Assembly (NCBI GenBank): GCA_028673005.1
Contig: CM054114.1
Location: 12,245,108-12,309,107, forward strand
Length of the DNA stretch: 64,000 bases
Origin: Tanypteryx hageni
Taxonomy: Eukaryota; Arthropoda; Insecta; Odonata; Petaluridae
Direction of reading: 5' to 3'
In this document: positions 1-10,336 of the stretch, in pieces
How positions within the stretch are numbered: position 1 is the stretch's first letter
Layout of the letters: every line of letters starts with the position of its first letter
Position numbers and translations under genes: made by a program
Notes under the pieces: generated by a model
Seen by the model: only the letters and a program-made list of their open reading frames with translations
What the model was told of the DNA's origin: nothing
Databases searched by the model: none

Positions 1-540
1 AATAGAAACATATAATAATGTCGTTATTTAGGAGGATGTTGCCTATCGTCGTGGTTTGAAAAGTTCTTTCGGGTCTCAAAAACAATAAATGACAGAGGAA
101 ACCGCTTTGTTATTCTATCAATTTAAAACGGAGTCATTCATTCGTAAAGCGACAATTTAGGACACGATGGACGCGCAGCAATCGCTTTCGTGACTTTATG
201 CACGACACGTTCGGCCACGCGATGCTTTCGAAAGAAGCGAAGAGTGCGTTTGATGTATTATTCAGAGGAAGAAGTTGATGCAACCGCAATTGCATCTCTT
301 TTAACTTCGGCCTCGTTAGAAATCGGTTTGGCCGCCGTCGAAGGCCTCGAAACTCGTACGGATCACGCAGCGATTGAGATCAAATCGTTTATACTTTTAA
401 GGATTCAAAAGCCTCTTCTTTCTCTTTGGGGTGCTTTTTCTTATTCCAAGATAAACAGTCCGATATTATTAAGAGAGTAAACGCAACTTCTTCACTTTAG
501 CTCCCGCGAATGCAAAGCACGCAGATATGAGCACAAAGAA
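1..540. other. Unassigned flank, no gene recognised
   Basis: AT-rich unique-looking sequence. A 96-codon open frame at 190-480 (plus) has no recognisable domain and no codon pattern that persuades me it is a gene. It ends just before the inverted-repeat element that starts at 541. Confidence 0.4.
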
Positions 541-1205
541 TCGTTTAGCCGTTCTTTTAAGTCCCGGTCACGAATATACGCGTGAGGGCTGTTACCGAAT
601 TGCGAAACTGCAATTTCCGAGTCGCCGGTGAAGCGGAGAGTAGATTCTCAGACGCTGTCTAGAATTTCATTAATAATAATAAAACAATAATAATAGTTCA
701 GCCAGTCACGGTTTAAATTTTACGTGAACCACTCATAATTTTAATTACTTTAAAGAGAAATGGCAAAACCTCTTTATTACAGGTAAAATTTCGTATTTAG
801 CATGTTTTTAAAATGTGCTTGTAGTTACACTTTGGCATCTGTCTGTGCACTTGTTTAAATTGAAATTGTGACAAAACCATTAGATTTGAGTTTCGTATAG
901 TGTTGGATAGATTTTTGAACAATCTCCATTTTGTTTCTAGATGGCGGATGAAAATAAAAACAGTTTTCCTGAAATTTCTTTGCTAATAGAAATAAAATGG
1001 CGTTTACTGCATTTCACTATAACATACAGTTCTTGAAATACTGGCTGAACTATTATTATTGTTTTATTATTATTAATTAAATTCTAGACAGCGTCTGAGA
1101 ATCTACTCTCCGCTTCACCGGCGACTCGGAAATTGCAGTTTCGCAATTCGGTAACAGCCCTCACGCGTATATTCGTGACCGGGACTTAAAAGAACGGCCA
1201 AACGA
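541..1205. mobile_element. Foldback-type element with 166-bp terminal inverted repeats
   Basis: The left arm (541-706) and the right arm (1040-1205) are reverse complements over 166 bp. I see two mismatches: position 546 and one base in the TTTCATTAAT / TTTAATTAAT segment. The 333-bp centre (707-1039) is AT-rich and has no open frame of note. Long, nearly identical arms around a short non-coding centre fit a non-autonomous foldback or MITE-like element, or a recent inverted duplication. I found no convincing target duplication. On its right the arm abuts a Helitron-type 5' end read on the minus strand, so the arms could be part of a larger element. Confidence 0.8.
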
Positions 1206-1246
1206 GAGACAGACGGACATACACTTGGGAAATTATATATATAAGA
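1206..1246 (-). mobile_element. Helitron-like 5' end fragment
   Basis: Read on the minus strand from 1246, the sequence starts with TC followed by TTATATATATAATT, a CAAGTGT motif and a GTCCGTCTGTCTC stretch. The same order of motifs occurs on the plus strand at 4410. A 5' TC preceded by A and followed by a TATATA block is typical of many invertebrate Helitrons. I could not find a matching hairpin and CTRR 3' end, so the element's other boundary is unknown. Confidence 0.45.
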
Positions 1247-2345
1247 TTATGGATTTGTGAAACAAATACACGACCCTATTGATAAAACAAACGAGGCTCT
1301 ATTGACCGAATATGTAGTGGTATAACCACATAAAAAATAAAATAAAATTTATTAAATACACACTAATTCCATGTTCATGGATAACACTACTTGTTTTTTC
1401 TCTTGCCTTTCATGTTGTATACGCTATCTAATATGCCGTGCGGTACGTGGTCGAATTAAAGAGTACGATCATTCAGACAGTTTCTAATGAAAAGCCCAAT
1501 AACTGTTCAAAATTCCTTATTGCTCGAGAATTCGTATTTTATGTGATTTAAAGTCGCCGCGAAGATTCGAGCGTGAGTTTCCAAAATTAGCCACTTCACT
1601 CTCCGTGCGCTGCGTTCTGAGACTCATCACCAATAATTTTATCTTATTTTGTTTTTGGGCACTAACCGTACAAATTTTGCCTGTGATTATACTTATTAAA
1701 ATACCACAAAATAACTTCACTTCGCAAAATTACAATCGAGGATACACAGCGCTCAAACTTAGGGATCCTCGGAAATCAGATCACGTATTCGGATATTTTT
1801 TTACTCTACTTATAAAAATAGATACATTTCAATAAAGGTTAAATAGTTAAGCTTTTGACTTCATTCAATTTATACAATTTTTTAAACCACAAAATGTTGC
1901 ACCAGCTGGTATGGAGAAGATTTCAAGTCAAAATACTTTTGAAATGTTTAACATTGGTTTCATTGTCTTGAGGATGGAATATATTTCTGGATTCCTCGAG
2001 AAAATTTGATTCCTGGGATTTTATCTTCACTATGCGACCGGCTTGACACTTGGTGTCTATAAAATGGGGCAGGGGGTGGATGGACTGCAGAATTCGCATT
2101 TTGTTTTTTCATAATCGCTTCTAGCGCAATCGGTAACTTATCCGAAACCGCTATCAGCAAGCGAAGAAAGATACGTTAAATTATTAATTATATCTGTAAA
2201 CCCTAATACGCAAATGTATATTTTGTTGGCCCAAAAAACATGTTACTATTATTGCGACCTTATATCCGAGTTGAATGTGTCAGAAAACTATGCATAACAG
2301 GAATCGAAGTAGAGCAGGTGATAGTGATATGTATCAGTAATTGTA
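1247..2345. other. Unassigned AT-rich stretch
   Basis: No recognisable coding region, RNA gene or repeat. Short open frames near 1517-1835 and 1960-2160 lack any familiar motif and are taken as chance. Confidence 0.4.
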
Positions 2346-2850
2346 GGATGTAATATGTTATTATGCGTTCTTTGCACGAAGTGAACGCATATAGGGGATG
2401 TCATTTCCGTCCGTATGTTTAAACTTGGGAACTGCAGGACGTATTTTGATGAAATATGGTTATTGGGGAGTTTTAGTAAAATTTTTCGACCGATTTCCAT
2501 TTTAGTTAAAATCGGACAATAAGTACGACTACTTTGCATAAAGACCTACATGTAGTTTACAACGTACCTGTTTAAACTCGGGAACTGCAGGACGTATTTT
2601 GATGAAATATGGTATTGGGGAGTTTAAGTAAAATTTGTCGACCGATTTCCATTTTAGTTAAAATCGGACAATAAATACCACTACTTTACATAAAGACCTA
2701 CATGTTGTTTACAACGTACCTGTTTAAACTCGGGAACCGCAGGACGTATTTTGATGAAATTTGGTATTTGGCAGTTTCACTGTCGGTCTCAAAGAACGCA
2801 TTTGGGAACAGTGTACTCCGATATGGAGTACACCTTTCCATATTTGTTAT
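2346..2850 (+). mobile_element. Non-autonomous element with internal ~152-bp tandem repeat (copy 1)
   Basis: Perfect 12-bp inverted ends, ATGCGTTCTTTG at 2363-2374 and CAAAGAACGCAT at 2790-2801, bracket a tandem array. Three repeat starts (GTTTAAACTYGGGAAC) fall at about 2417, 2570 and 2722, a spacing near 152 bp. Each unit carries a GACGTATTTTGATGAAAT segment and an ACCGATTTCCATTTTAG segment. Homology with the second copy at 29.1-30.1 kb, which is in the opposite orientation, runs past the 12-bp ends. It includes a small hairpin (GTGTACTCC-GATAT-GGAGTACAC, about 2811-2833). There is no coding capacity. Element class is not determined. Confidence 0.7.
2417..2790 (+). repeat. Tandem repeat, ~152-bp period, about 2.4 units
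   Basis: Successive copies of a unit starting GTTTAAACTYGGGAAC. The first two units are nearly full length and the third is cut short after the GATGAAAT segment. Units differ by scattered substitutions and small indels. The same unit is tandemly arranged in the inverted copy near 29.2-29.5 kb. Confidence 0.75.
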
Positions 2851-3165
2851 AGATGTGAACGTATATCGCTTATCCCATTAAGTTTTTACATAAGCGTTGG
2901 CTAAGTGCTTCGATCGCATTAGTAATTCTAGATACTAGAAAAGTAAATCAATTTCTTAAAAATTAGTGGGCAATTATTTCTATTAACTTTAATTTTATAC
3001 TTTTTATATTTTTTTGTTAGCGGTGATTAATTGCAACGCCAGCCCTCTATTTTGTGCTAACGAGTTACGGACATCAAAATTAACGATATTCTAAATAGGG
3101 TGTTATGTCGATATATATAAGAATACTTAGAAATGCATTATAACTTTATTATACCTGTTAGGGAT
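2851..3165. other. Unassigned AT-rich stretch
   Basis: Nothing recognisable between the tandem-repeat element and the hAT transposase fragment. Confidence 0.4.
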
Positions 3166-3171
3166 AAATTC

Positions 3172-3840
3172 TCACCCATGTGCGACAAAATAAAATGTCT
3201 TCCACAATTCTTCACTCGAAAATAAAACGAATGAACACAAGAAGTTCAGCTTGATTGGAAACATCAGTTGATTCGTCCATTCGTAGGCTGAAAAATGGAC
3301 TTTTTTCGCTCTCTGTACAAGTTCTGTTTGAATGTAATTTGAGATGTCGTTTATCCGTCGAGATACTGTGTTGTCCGACAGTGGAATCTGCTCGAGGCAT
3401 TTGGCACTATCCTCATCGATCAATACATTCAATTATGTCTTTGGCACACGGTATCACTAATTTTTCAGCTTGTGTGTGTTTCTCCACATTTGGAAATTCG
3501 ATAGCTCACTTTGTACGAGGCTAAAAGAGCGTTTATGGCATTACTTGAATATCTTTTAACAAAAATATCGATATTTGATTGACCTTTGCTAAATTCTTCA
3601 CATTTTCGTAAAAAGAAAGATGGTTTGTCTTTATAATTTTTATGATTTGTCTCCAAATGGCGGGTTAAAAGTGACGGTTTCGTGCTGCTATTTGCCAATA
3701 GTTCACCACGAAAGACAATTGAGGGTTTTCTTCTCCAATTTTGTTTACATTTACCAAAAAACCAAGATCTTTATACGACTCAATGTATTTTCGAGGTTTG
3801 TTCTGTGTTTATTTTTGAGCTGGTAGTTTTGTCAAACACT
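3172..3840 (-). pseudogene. hAT-superfamily (ZBED5/SCAND3-like) transposase fragment
   Basis: The minus strand encodes, in several frames, the N-terminal half of a hAT transposase related to the animal ZBED5/SCAN-domain-containing-3 group. Recognisable blocks in order are a BED-finger region (frame near 3830-3700, KPRKYIESYKDLGF), then a segment ending in a linker His block (3698-3465: LLTRHLETNHKNY, and FVKRYSSNAINALLASYKVS). Next comes the catalytic N-terminal core (3432-3172: PLSDNTVSRRINDIS, then MDESTDVSNQAEL in a neighbouring frame, the first catalytic Asp region). The C-terminal hAT dimerisation domain is absent. At least three frame changes and truncation at both ends show it is dead. 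No terminal repeats were found around it. The family call rests on remembered motifs, not a search. Confidence 0.75.
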
Positions 3841-3844
3841 TTTT

Positions 3845-4405
3845 ATTGACTTCTAATTGTTTTTTAAAATTGCCAGTATTCAACCAATGCCCCATAATTT
3901 AATTTTTACAACCCCACGAAAAAATATAATTATATTATTTTAAATTATGAAATCATTTTATTTTGTTTTGATTATTAACAAAATTACTCGATAGATATTT
4001 GTTGAAAATAATTTTTTTCTATTAAAAACTATTTAAATAATTCCAAAACTTGAAAAATATCCATTATAAAATGCAATACATGCATAACAATGTCGTATTT
4101 ACCTCACGTACCTATTTTTTTCGAAATGTTGTTTAGATTGAGCTCTGCGTCTAATACATATGTGTGATGATTTATGAATAGGATATATTACAAGTATTGA
4201 TAAAAAATTAATTTAAACATGCTTGCGTCTAGTTTAATCAATTTTAAAACAGAAATATAGATAACATATGCATGCTTTTGTCTTACATATTTTGCAAGAA
4301 AAACAAGTTATCTCCTCTCTTCTCCAAAAGTGGAAACCTCTCTTTTGATCCCACTGGGCACTGAAATTTATATTTAAACTAGGTAATTAAACTTTAAATA
4401 TGACC
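3845..4405. other. Unassigned AT-rich stretch
   Basis: AT-rich with homopolymer runs; no gene, RNA or repeat recognised. Confidence 0.4.
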
Positions 4406-4409
4406 ACAT

Positions 4410-4700
4410 CCTTATATAATAATTCTCAAGTGTCCGTCTGCCTGTCTGTCCCGGTATTTTTGGACATTTCCCAATGGAATTAAGAGCTGAAACTTTCACA
4501 ATCGCTAAACCCCTACGAGGTGGTCTCTACAAAAGTCAAACATCCCGGAAAAAAGTCCCGGATTCGACTCCGGGGGACAATTATATTTTCCCATAAGTTT
4601 ACACGGAATTTTCGATTTTTCAAGGTGAAAGGTTTATTTCCTACATTCATTAAAATACGTAAATGTGAACCGAACTTCTTTATTTTTGTTTTATTCGACG
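4410..4700 (+). mobile_element. Helitron-like 5' fragment
   Basis: Begins A|TCCTTATATAATAATTCTC, then CAAGTGTCCGTCTGCCTGTCTGTCCC. This is the motif order also seen on the minus strand at 1246-1206. About 130 bp downstream is a GATTCGACTCCGGGG stretch resembling a tRNA T-arm or Pol III B box. No hairpin plus CTRR 3' end was found before the microsatellite at 4746, so this is a 5' part only. Confidence 0.45.
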
Positions 4701-4741
4701 GCTAAAACTATAAAATATATTATTCTTGCAACGTTTAGATG

Positions 4742-4745
<4 letters not shown>

Positions 4746-4786
<41 letters not shown>
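4746..4786. repeat. (AT)n microsatellite
   Basis: Uninterrupted AT dinucleotide run. It forms one of two AT tracts flanking a 150-bp GC-richer island. Confidence 0.95.
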
Positions 4787-4789
<3 letters not shown>

Positions 4790-4930
4790 TAGTTTTGTGT
4801 TCGTGTGTTTCACGTGTCTCTTCGACGCCCCCAGCAGCCTGCCATCTTGGTCCTCAACTTGGTAAGTGTCCGCTGGGCTTCCCTCAACACCTTGTTGCCA
4901 CCCTCATCACTACCTTTTCTTTTCCTTTAG

Positions 4931-4933
<3 letters not shown>

Positions 4934-5007
<74 letters not shown>

Positions 5008-5023
5008 TTTTACACACACACAC
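4934..5023. repeat. Compound (AT)n(TG)n-T-(AC)n microsatellite
   Basis: An AT run (4934-4987) passes into a TG run (to about 5007), a short T spacer and then an AC run (5012-5023). The TG and AC runs are complementary and could form a hairpin on one strand. Confidence 0.9.
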
Positions 5024-5039
5024 CTCAGAAGTTATAATT

Positions 5040-6720
5040 TAATCACACTACAAGGTCCCGCTGATGTTCAACGGGTAATTACGCTCCACACATAGATAAA
5101 ATTTTATGTTCTTTATAAAGCGTACAACGTTCACAAAACCGCACCTACTTCAATACGATAAACTCCCAGCACTGAGGCCCGTGCAGGTCTCCCGAGATAG
5201 AATGTTTACGATTGAGATAAAAGTGAGAAAATTTATGCTACGTTACATTTATAACTGCCAAGTGAACGCAGACATATTAATACAAAATTAATTAAATACA
5301 ATGGAACTAGCTTCTTTTTAATGGGTTCTATTTTGTAACTAAATTATATATCGCTTGTTTCAGGAAAGGATTGCGATACTGAATTAGGAAATCTTTTTTT
5401 CTTTTTCTCTTATTCAAAGAGTTCTACAAAGTATCGTTATGTCTATACGATCAAAGCAACGTTTACCCACCTTTGGTTCGCGAACCCCCTGTTGCAAAAC
5501 GCTGTGTTAATGCATATCTCCCACACTGTTTATTTCCTTTGTGTAGGTTCTGTTTCTGACAGTGTAAAGAGTGGTGAACTTTAACACACGTATCATGGTA
5601 ATTTAAATTATCGTTAAATACCGTAACTTTGGTTACTTTTTACGCCAACAATCATTTATAATCTCTAGCGATCCGTGCGTTGTATCGCATACAGCTGTCC
5701 GATTTATACGCATGTAACTCGTGATTTGTCTCGTTAGATACGATTTTTCAAATCGTTGTATTTTGAGAAGACGATTTATACGTATATATGTAGACTAAGC
5801 CAAACGTTATAATTAAAATGTGTTTAGGTTCATTTATATGGCGAACTCACTCTAGTAAGTGGTGCTGCTCCTGGTATTTTTCATTTTAGCGCTTTTATTT
5901 TATAATCGCTTATATTTTTACTTTGTCTGTCTGCCCGTGCGCATAAGTTTGAAGCAAAGAGAAGAGCTGGGAAGCTAAGATTTGCAGAATAGATTTGGCT
6001 GGTAACAGACCTATTGAATTGTGGAGTATTGCCGTTTGCCTTTTAGCAGGATTAAAAAAAATCTTACGAACAATCCATAAGAGTCCGTTACTATGGTAAA
6101 GTTTCGTTTTGTTTACATTGCTACAACAGTAAATGCGAAGCGCAAAAACGTTCAATTTACCTTTAAAATGGGATAAAGATCACATTTCAACCTCTTGACT
6201 GCGGTGAGGTATGTTTAAAATAACTTTCGATTGATTTTGGAAGTTGCATTTTCTTTTTAAAAATATTTTCGAATGAAAATATTATGTTACCTTATAACAA
6301 CGCGTTTCGATCGTTTAACTAAAAAGCGTTGAATCATGCATACAAGTTTAATTTCTGTTTAGTTATCCATAAAGAATTTGTAGGAATGGAGGTCGAAAAT
6401 TTATTTGAACATTCTAAAAAAATGCTCTTTTAGAAACAGGTTTTTGCAGTTATTTTTAACTTCCTAATTTCAACGATCCCGCTATTTGTTTACGTTTCCG
6501 TAGTCCGCTAGGCAACTGCGTAAAGCGGAGCGAACTCCGTAAAACAAACAATTAGAACTTTTATTATTGAGATCTATAGGCGACTTATTCCGTGGCGGTG
6601 CAATTGAAAAACTTGGAACAAACAATTCAGATTCATCTTTCCTCTTTTCTCGTCCATTCATTTATTTCGCTCGAAAGGATGTAAAATTTGCGTCAGCGAC
6701 ATTTTCTTTCGAAAGTTGGC
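5040..6720. other. Unassigned stretch
   Basis: No recognised gene or repeat. A TTGCAAAACGCTG motif near 5493-5505, preceded by GGTTCGCGAACC, resembles one end of a hAT element, but I found no partner end. Open frames of 61-81 codons here have no recognisable motif. Confidence 0.4.
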
Positions 6721-6723
6721 CAC

Positions 6724-7100
6724 ACTTTCAGAGAGGGAGAGATGAGCGAAGGCGGAGGGGGGAGGGAGAGGAAGGGGATGGGGCGGAGAGCCGAGCGTCG
6801 TAATGGAGTAGGCCGTGTCTCAGAGGAATAACAAGGAAAAAGTCGGAGAAGGGGAGGATGGGGGTGGATAGCCTCTCCCTCTTCGCCCTCCTACAAGACT
6901 GCCATCCCTCTTCTGCCAACGAGTTCTTGGCTATTACCCTCCAACTCCTCCCTCTCTCTCTTACACCTGTCACCGGTACACCCCGTCCTAACTTCGCAAC
7001 CCCCAACAATCCTCCTCCTCCCCACCCTACACTCCATATTGCCTCTTGCCGTCGACTTCCGTCCATCCTCCAAGTGCACCGTACTCCTTGTCATTTCCTC
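6724..7100. repeat. Polypurine tract followed by polypyrimidine-rich tract
   Basis: The plus strand is G/A-rich (GGGGAGG-type) at about 6724-6870, then C/T-rich (CCTCC-type) at about 6875-7090. The sequence is low complexity. Open frames of 72-112 codons in it (Pro/Ser/Arg/Gly-rich) reflect base composition, not genes. Confidence 0.7.
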
Positions 7101-7109
7101 TGAGGCCAT

Positions 7110-7390
7110 AAAAAAGGTTTTTTTTATTCTTAAGAAATATGTTTGCGCGTAGCTGCCGTCGATGCTGCAGCAGTTGGCGCGCGCTTTGTATTCTGGGAGT
7201 GAAATATGTGCAAAGTTAGCCTGACTAGCGATTAAATGGCGAGGGATTGGCTCGCTGAGGTCTTTCCTCTAGCCTAAATCGAAAAGAGATTGGCGAATTG
7301 AGTTTTCTGGACGAAAAAATACCCCTCTCCGCAAAGGGAGTTTGGAATTTCGCAGTCGCTCCTCTACAATTGCATAACGTCGATTTTTAG
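7110..7390. other. Unassigned short stretch
   Basis: No recognised feature before the dispersed repeat that starts at 7391. Confidence 0.35.
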
Positions 7391-8034
7391 CCTACTTTCC
7401 AGAATGGAAATTGGCTTATAGTTTTGTCGTTGTGTCTGTCTGTCCGTCTATCTGTCTCCCCTATTTACTTTTGCACCACTAGACCGATTTTCATGACACC
7501 TGGTGGAGATCTCCTGCTACTGGAACTGAGCTCACGATGATAGTTTTTGTTTCGAATATTGAAAGTCCTGGGTTCGATTTCAGGAACTACCTTTCCTATT
7601 TGATTTACATGGAAGATTTGAAAGTCATCGTGCAAGGTAATTTTCTCTTGCACATTAAAGTATCTTAGAATTGTAATATCGGTGCGGGATTTGTACTATT
7701 ATCTGAGAAAAGGAATGGAAATTATAATTTATATCGTAGAATGTTGCTTATCGATCGTATTTCTATACTAACGTTTTTTCAGTTTTCATCACTCATTACG
7801 AGAGTGTTGCCAAAGCAACGACTATTGTTAGGCTCGGATTCGGTATATTCTAATACATACATACACGCTTTATTTTTGCAGCACAAATACGCGGGATCAA
7901 TTTAATATTCTGTTCGAATATGTTTGCAATATTTTATAACGCTAAATTATGAAATTTAGGAACACAAAGAGCAACATCCGCGGTGTTTTTAAAGCTATTC
8001 AAGTCAATATATGTAAGTATTCATGGAAAGTAGG
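7391..8034 (+). mobile_element. Dispersed family B, copy 1 (CCTACTTTCC ends)
   Basis: About 640 bp bounded by inverted CCTACTTTCC (7391-7400) and GGAAAGTAGG (8025-8034). It shares its whole length with copies at 12019-12638 and 37130-37784 and with a split copy at 48634-49531. Conserved internal landmarks are a TGTCTGTCTGTCC block, CCGATTTTCATGACAC, TTCGATTYCAGGAACTA and TTATAACGCTAAATTAT. The GGGTTCGATT segment near 7570 resembles a Pol III B box or tRNA T-arm, but I see no convincing A box. The inverted ends point to a non-autonomous DNA element. No protein is encoded. Confidence 0.75.
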
Positions 8035-8039
8035 CATTA

Positions 8040-8690
8040 TAAGTTCCGTTTGGATCATCTTGTCTCTGTAGGAAAATATCTAACGATTGAATGATTTGGC
8101 TGCCATGGGCGGTTGGAGAGGGATTGTCGCATAGGAAGATTTTACCCGAGAGAAAGAAAGGGAGATGTGGTTTGCAGGTTTATATTTCAATGTCGACACG
8201 CAATGTCTTTGATAACACTTAGGCTTACTCAAATACATTGAGAAAAAATGTGTTTGGGTTCCAGAAGAAACCAAAAGTTTGATGGCATTTTTTACGCTTA
8301 CCATTCGCTAGGTTATAAGAAAATAAAATCAACAGAATAACGTGTATTCGACGTGTCGTTGATAGCACAATATTTTGACAAGTGTCGGTGCTGAATACAA
8401 AAATCTTTTAATGTCGCACATTCCAAATCTCTCGTAATTGAAATTGGTTATCGAATTTCTCGACATATAAGTCCAACGATTGTCTCCTGAAGCAAGAGTA
8501 ATAGAAAGTTGGAACGACGCAGAATTAATTTCTTGACGTAATTCATCCAATTGGATTTTGTGACGATCTTCTAGAAATAGTATTAGCATATGCCGAAGAA
8601 ACTGACACACTATTATTACGGAAACAGAAGAAAGAAAATGTCTAAATCAAAAGCGATGCTTTCTAAATCGTCTGTTATTGGATTAGGAGT
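8040..8690. other. Unassigned stretch
   Basis: Short open frames on both strands (74-93 codons) with no recognisable motif. No repeat identified. Confidence 0.35.
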
Positions 8691-9404
8691 CATGGGCCCA
8701 GTGGCGTGCAGAGGCTTGGTGATGCCCGGGGTTAACTCCTTGATTGTATGCAATTGCATTACATGCTTCAAATTTTCCGTGAAATGTTAACAAATAACTT
8801 ATGCTTTTATATGGCATTTATATGACATTAGTTGGTGATGGGATTTTTAACTAACGGAGGCCACTCATGTTTCATAAATAGAATATGTAACTGTTACGCT
8901 CCCCTGCGTAGATTGTATAATTAAATCACAAAATACCTGTAAGAGTTTGGCACTAGTTTACGTTTACAGTTGTAGGGACTTGTTTACGTTTACAATTCAA
9001 GAGAGGAAGTAAAAATAACGTGGGACGATATTGTTTGACATTATATAAGATTTGTAATAATCCCTCGTTTCCAATATGACGCATCAATACACGCATTGAT
9101 ACTAGAATCGATTTATGTGCATGCGCACGAATATTTGATACAGATTAAAATATATCGAACACTTTAATTTCATGCTACGAAGCAAAATAAAACCATAAAC
9201 AATTAATTACATGCATTCTTATGCACCTTTCAACACCTTTACCACACGAAGAGGCCGCATGAGAACAAAAAAAAGTTAACAAAGACGATTTCAAATTTCA
9301 AAAGCTACATTTTTATTTCACTCTTTGATTGGATGCCCCCGATATGGAGATGCCCGGGGCCGTCGCACCCTCGGCCCCCTCTTCTGCACGCTACTGCATG
9401 GGCC
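8691..9404. mobile_element. hAT-type non-autonomous element with 8-bp target duplication
   Basis: Element 8699-9396 starts CAGTGGCGTGCAGA and ends TCTGCACGCTACTG, an inverted pair with one mismatch. It is flanked by perfect 8-bp direct repeats CATGGGCC at 8691-8698 and 9397-9404. CAGTG-type ends with an 8-bp duplication are diagnostic of the hAT superfamily. The 698-bp interior has no transposase-like frame. The perfect duplication indicates a fairly recent insertion. Confidence 0.9.
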
Positions 9405-10307
9405 TAATGTAAAAAGTTAAAAATTGAATTTCAAGCATAAAAATTTCGCCTCGAGCCTATGGTCCACTCATTCTGATTCGTGACTCTCCCTACTGATGAG
9501 GCAATATTCGTTGGTGCGTGTCCTAATTAACTTTGGTGGTTTCATGTATTTTTGGAAGTACATCACGTAAATAAATGAAATTCGTTATTCTAGGCCATTT
9601 TAAAGTTCTACATGGCTGTTTTTATTCCATTAAACTATATAAGTGTAAATAAATGAATCGAAACATTTTCCTGAAAAATTATCTTAAATGTAAGTGCGTC
9701 CTCTCGGCCGTTATGTCCGGTTCTGTGCATTATAATAATTGGGAAATTATTTCCAATACCTCTACGCTCTAATTAACGTAGTTAAATATGTAAACATGTA
9801 TTAACTACGCTATGCATGTGAATCTGTCTGTAGGGATGTGTTCTACCCAGGATTATAGTTTTTACTCATTAAAATATTTTAATGGCCATTTATAAACTCA
9901 TTTATTTAATGAAATCATCATTGTCTGTACGCTTGTATCGAAAGTTTATTTTCCTTTGGGAGCTTAAAATATGTCTGGCCTCTCGAAAATCCGATGTTTA
10001 TTTCGAGTAATGGCCACTCTGTCCGATTTTCCCGGAAAAAAGTATTCTCATTCGTTTTAATTTGAAATGTAGTTTGTATATGCTATTTTTTGGAATACGA
10101 CTGAGATTTTGCTCACGATTTCAGGAGCGATTGAATCAAAGTGTGGGAATAATATTTATTATCCATCCATTCGTGATTTTCTAGTCTGGCCTTGGATATA
10201 ATTCGCAAACGAACAATTATAGAGTTTTCCTGGGTGTTTAGTTTTGGTTGTTTGTAATTAAGTAGAAGCGATTAGCCGTCAATCTTTACAGTTCCTCTCT
10301 CACGCGC

Positions 10308-10336
10308 AGAGAGAGAGAGAGAGAGAGAAAGAGAGA
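10308..10336. repeat. (GA)n microsatellite
   Basis: GA dinucleotide run with one A-rich interruption. Confidence 0.9.

Noticed and set aside
5480..5510. hAT element end (TTGCAAAACGCTG)
   Set aside because: No partner end or 8-bp duplication found.
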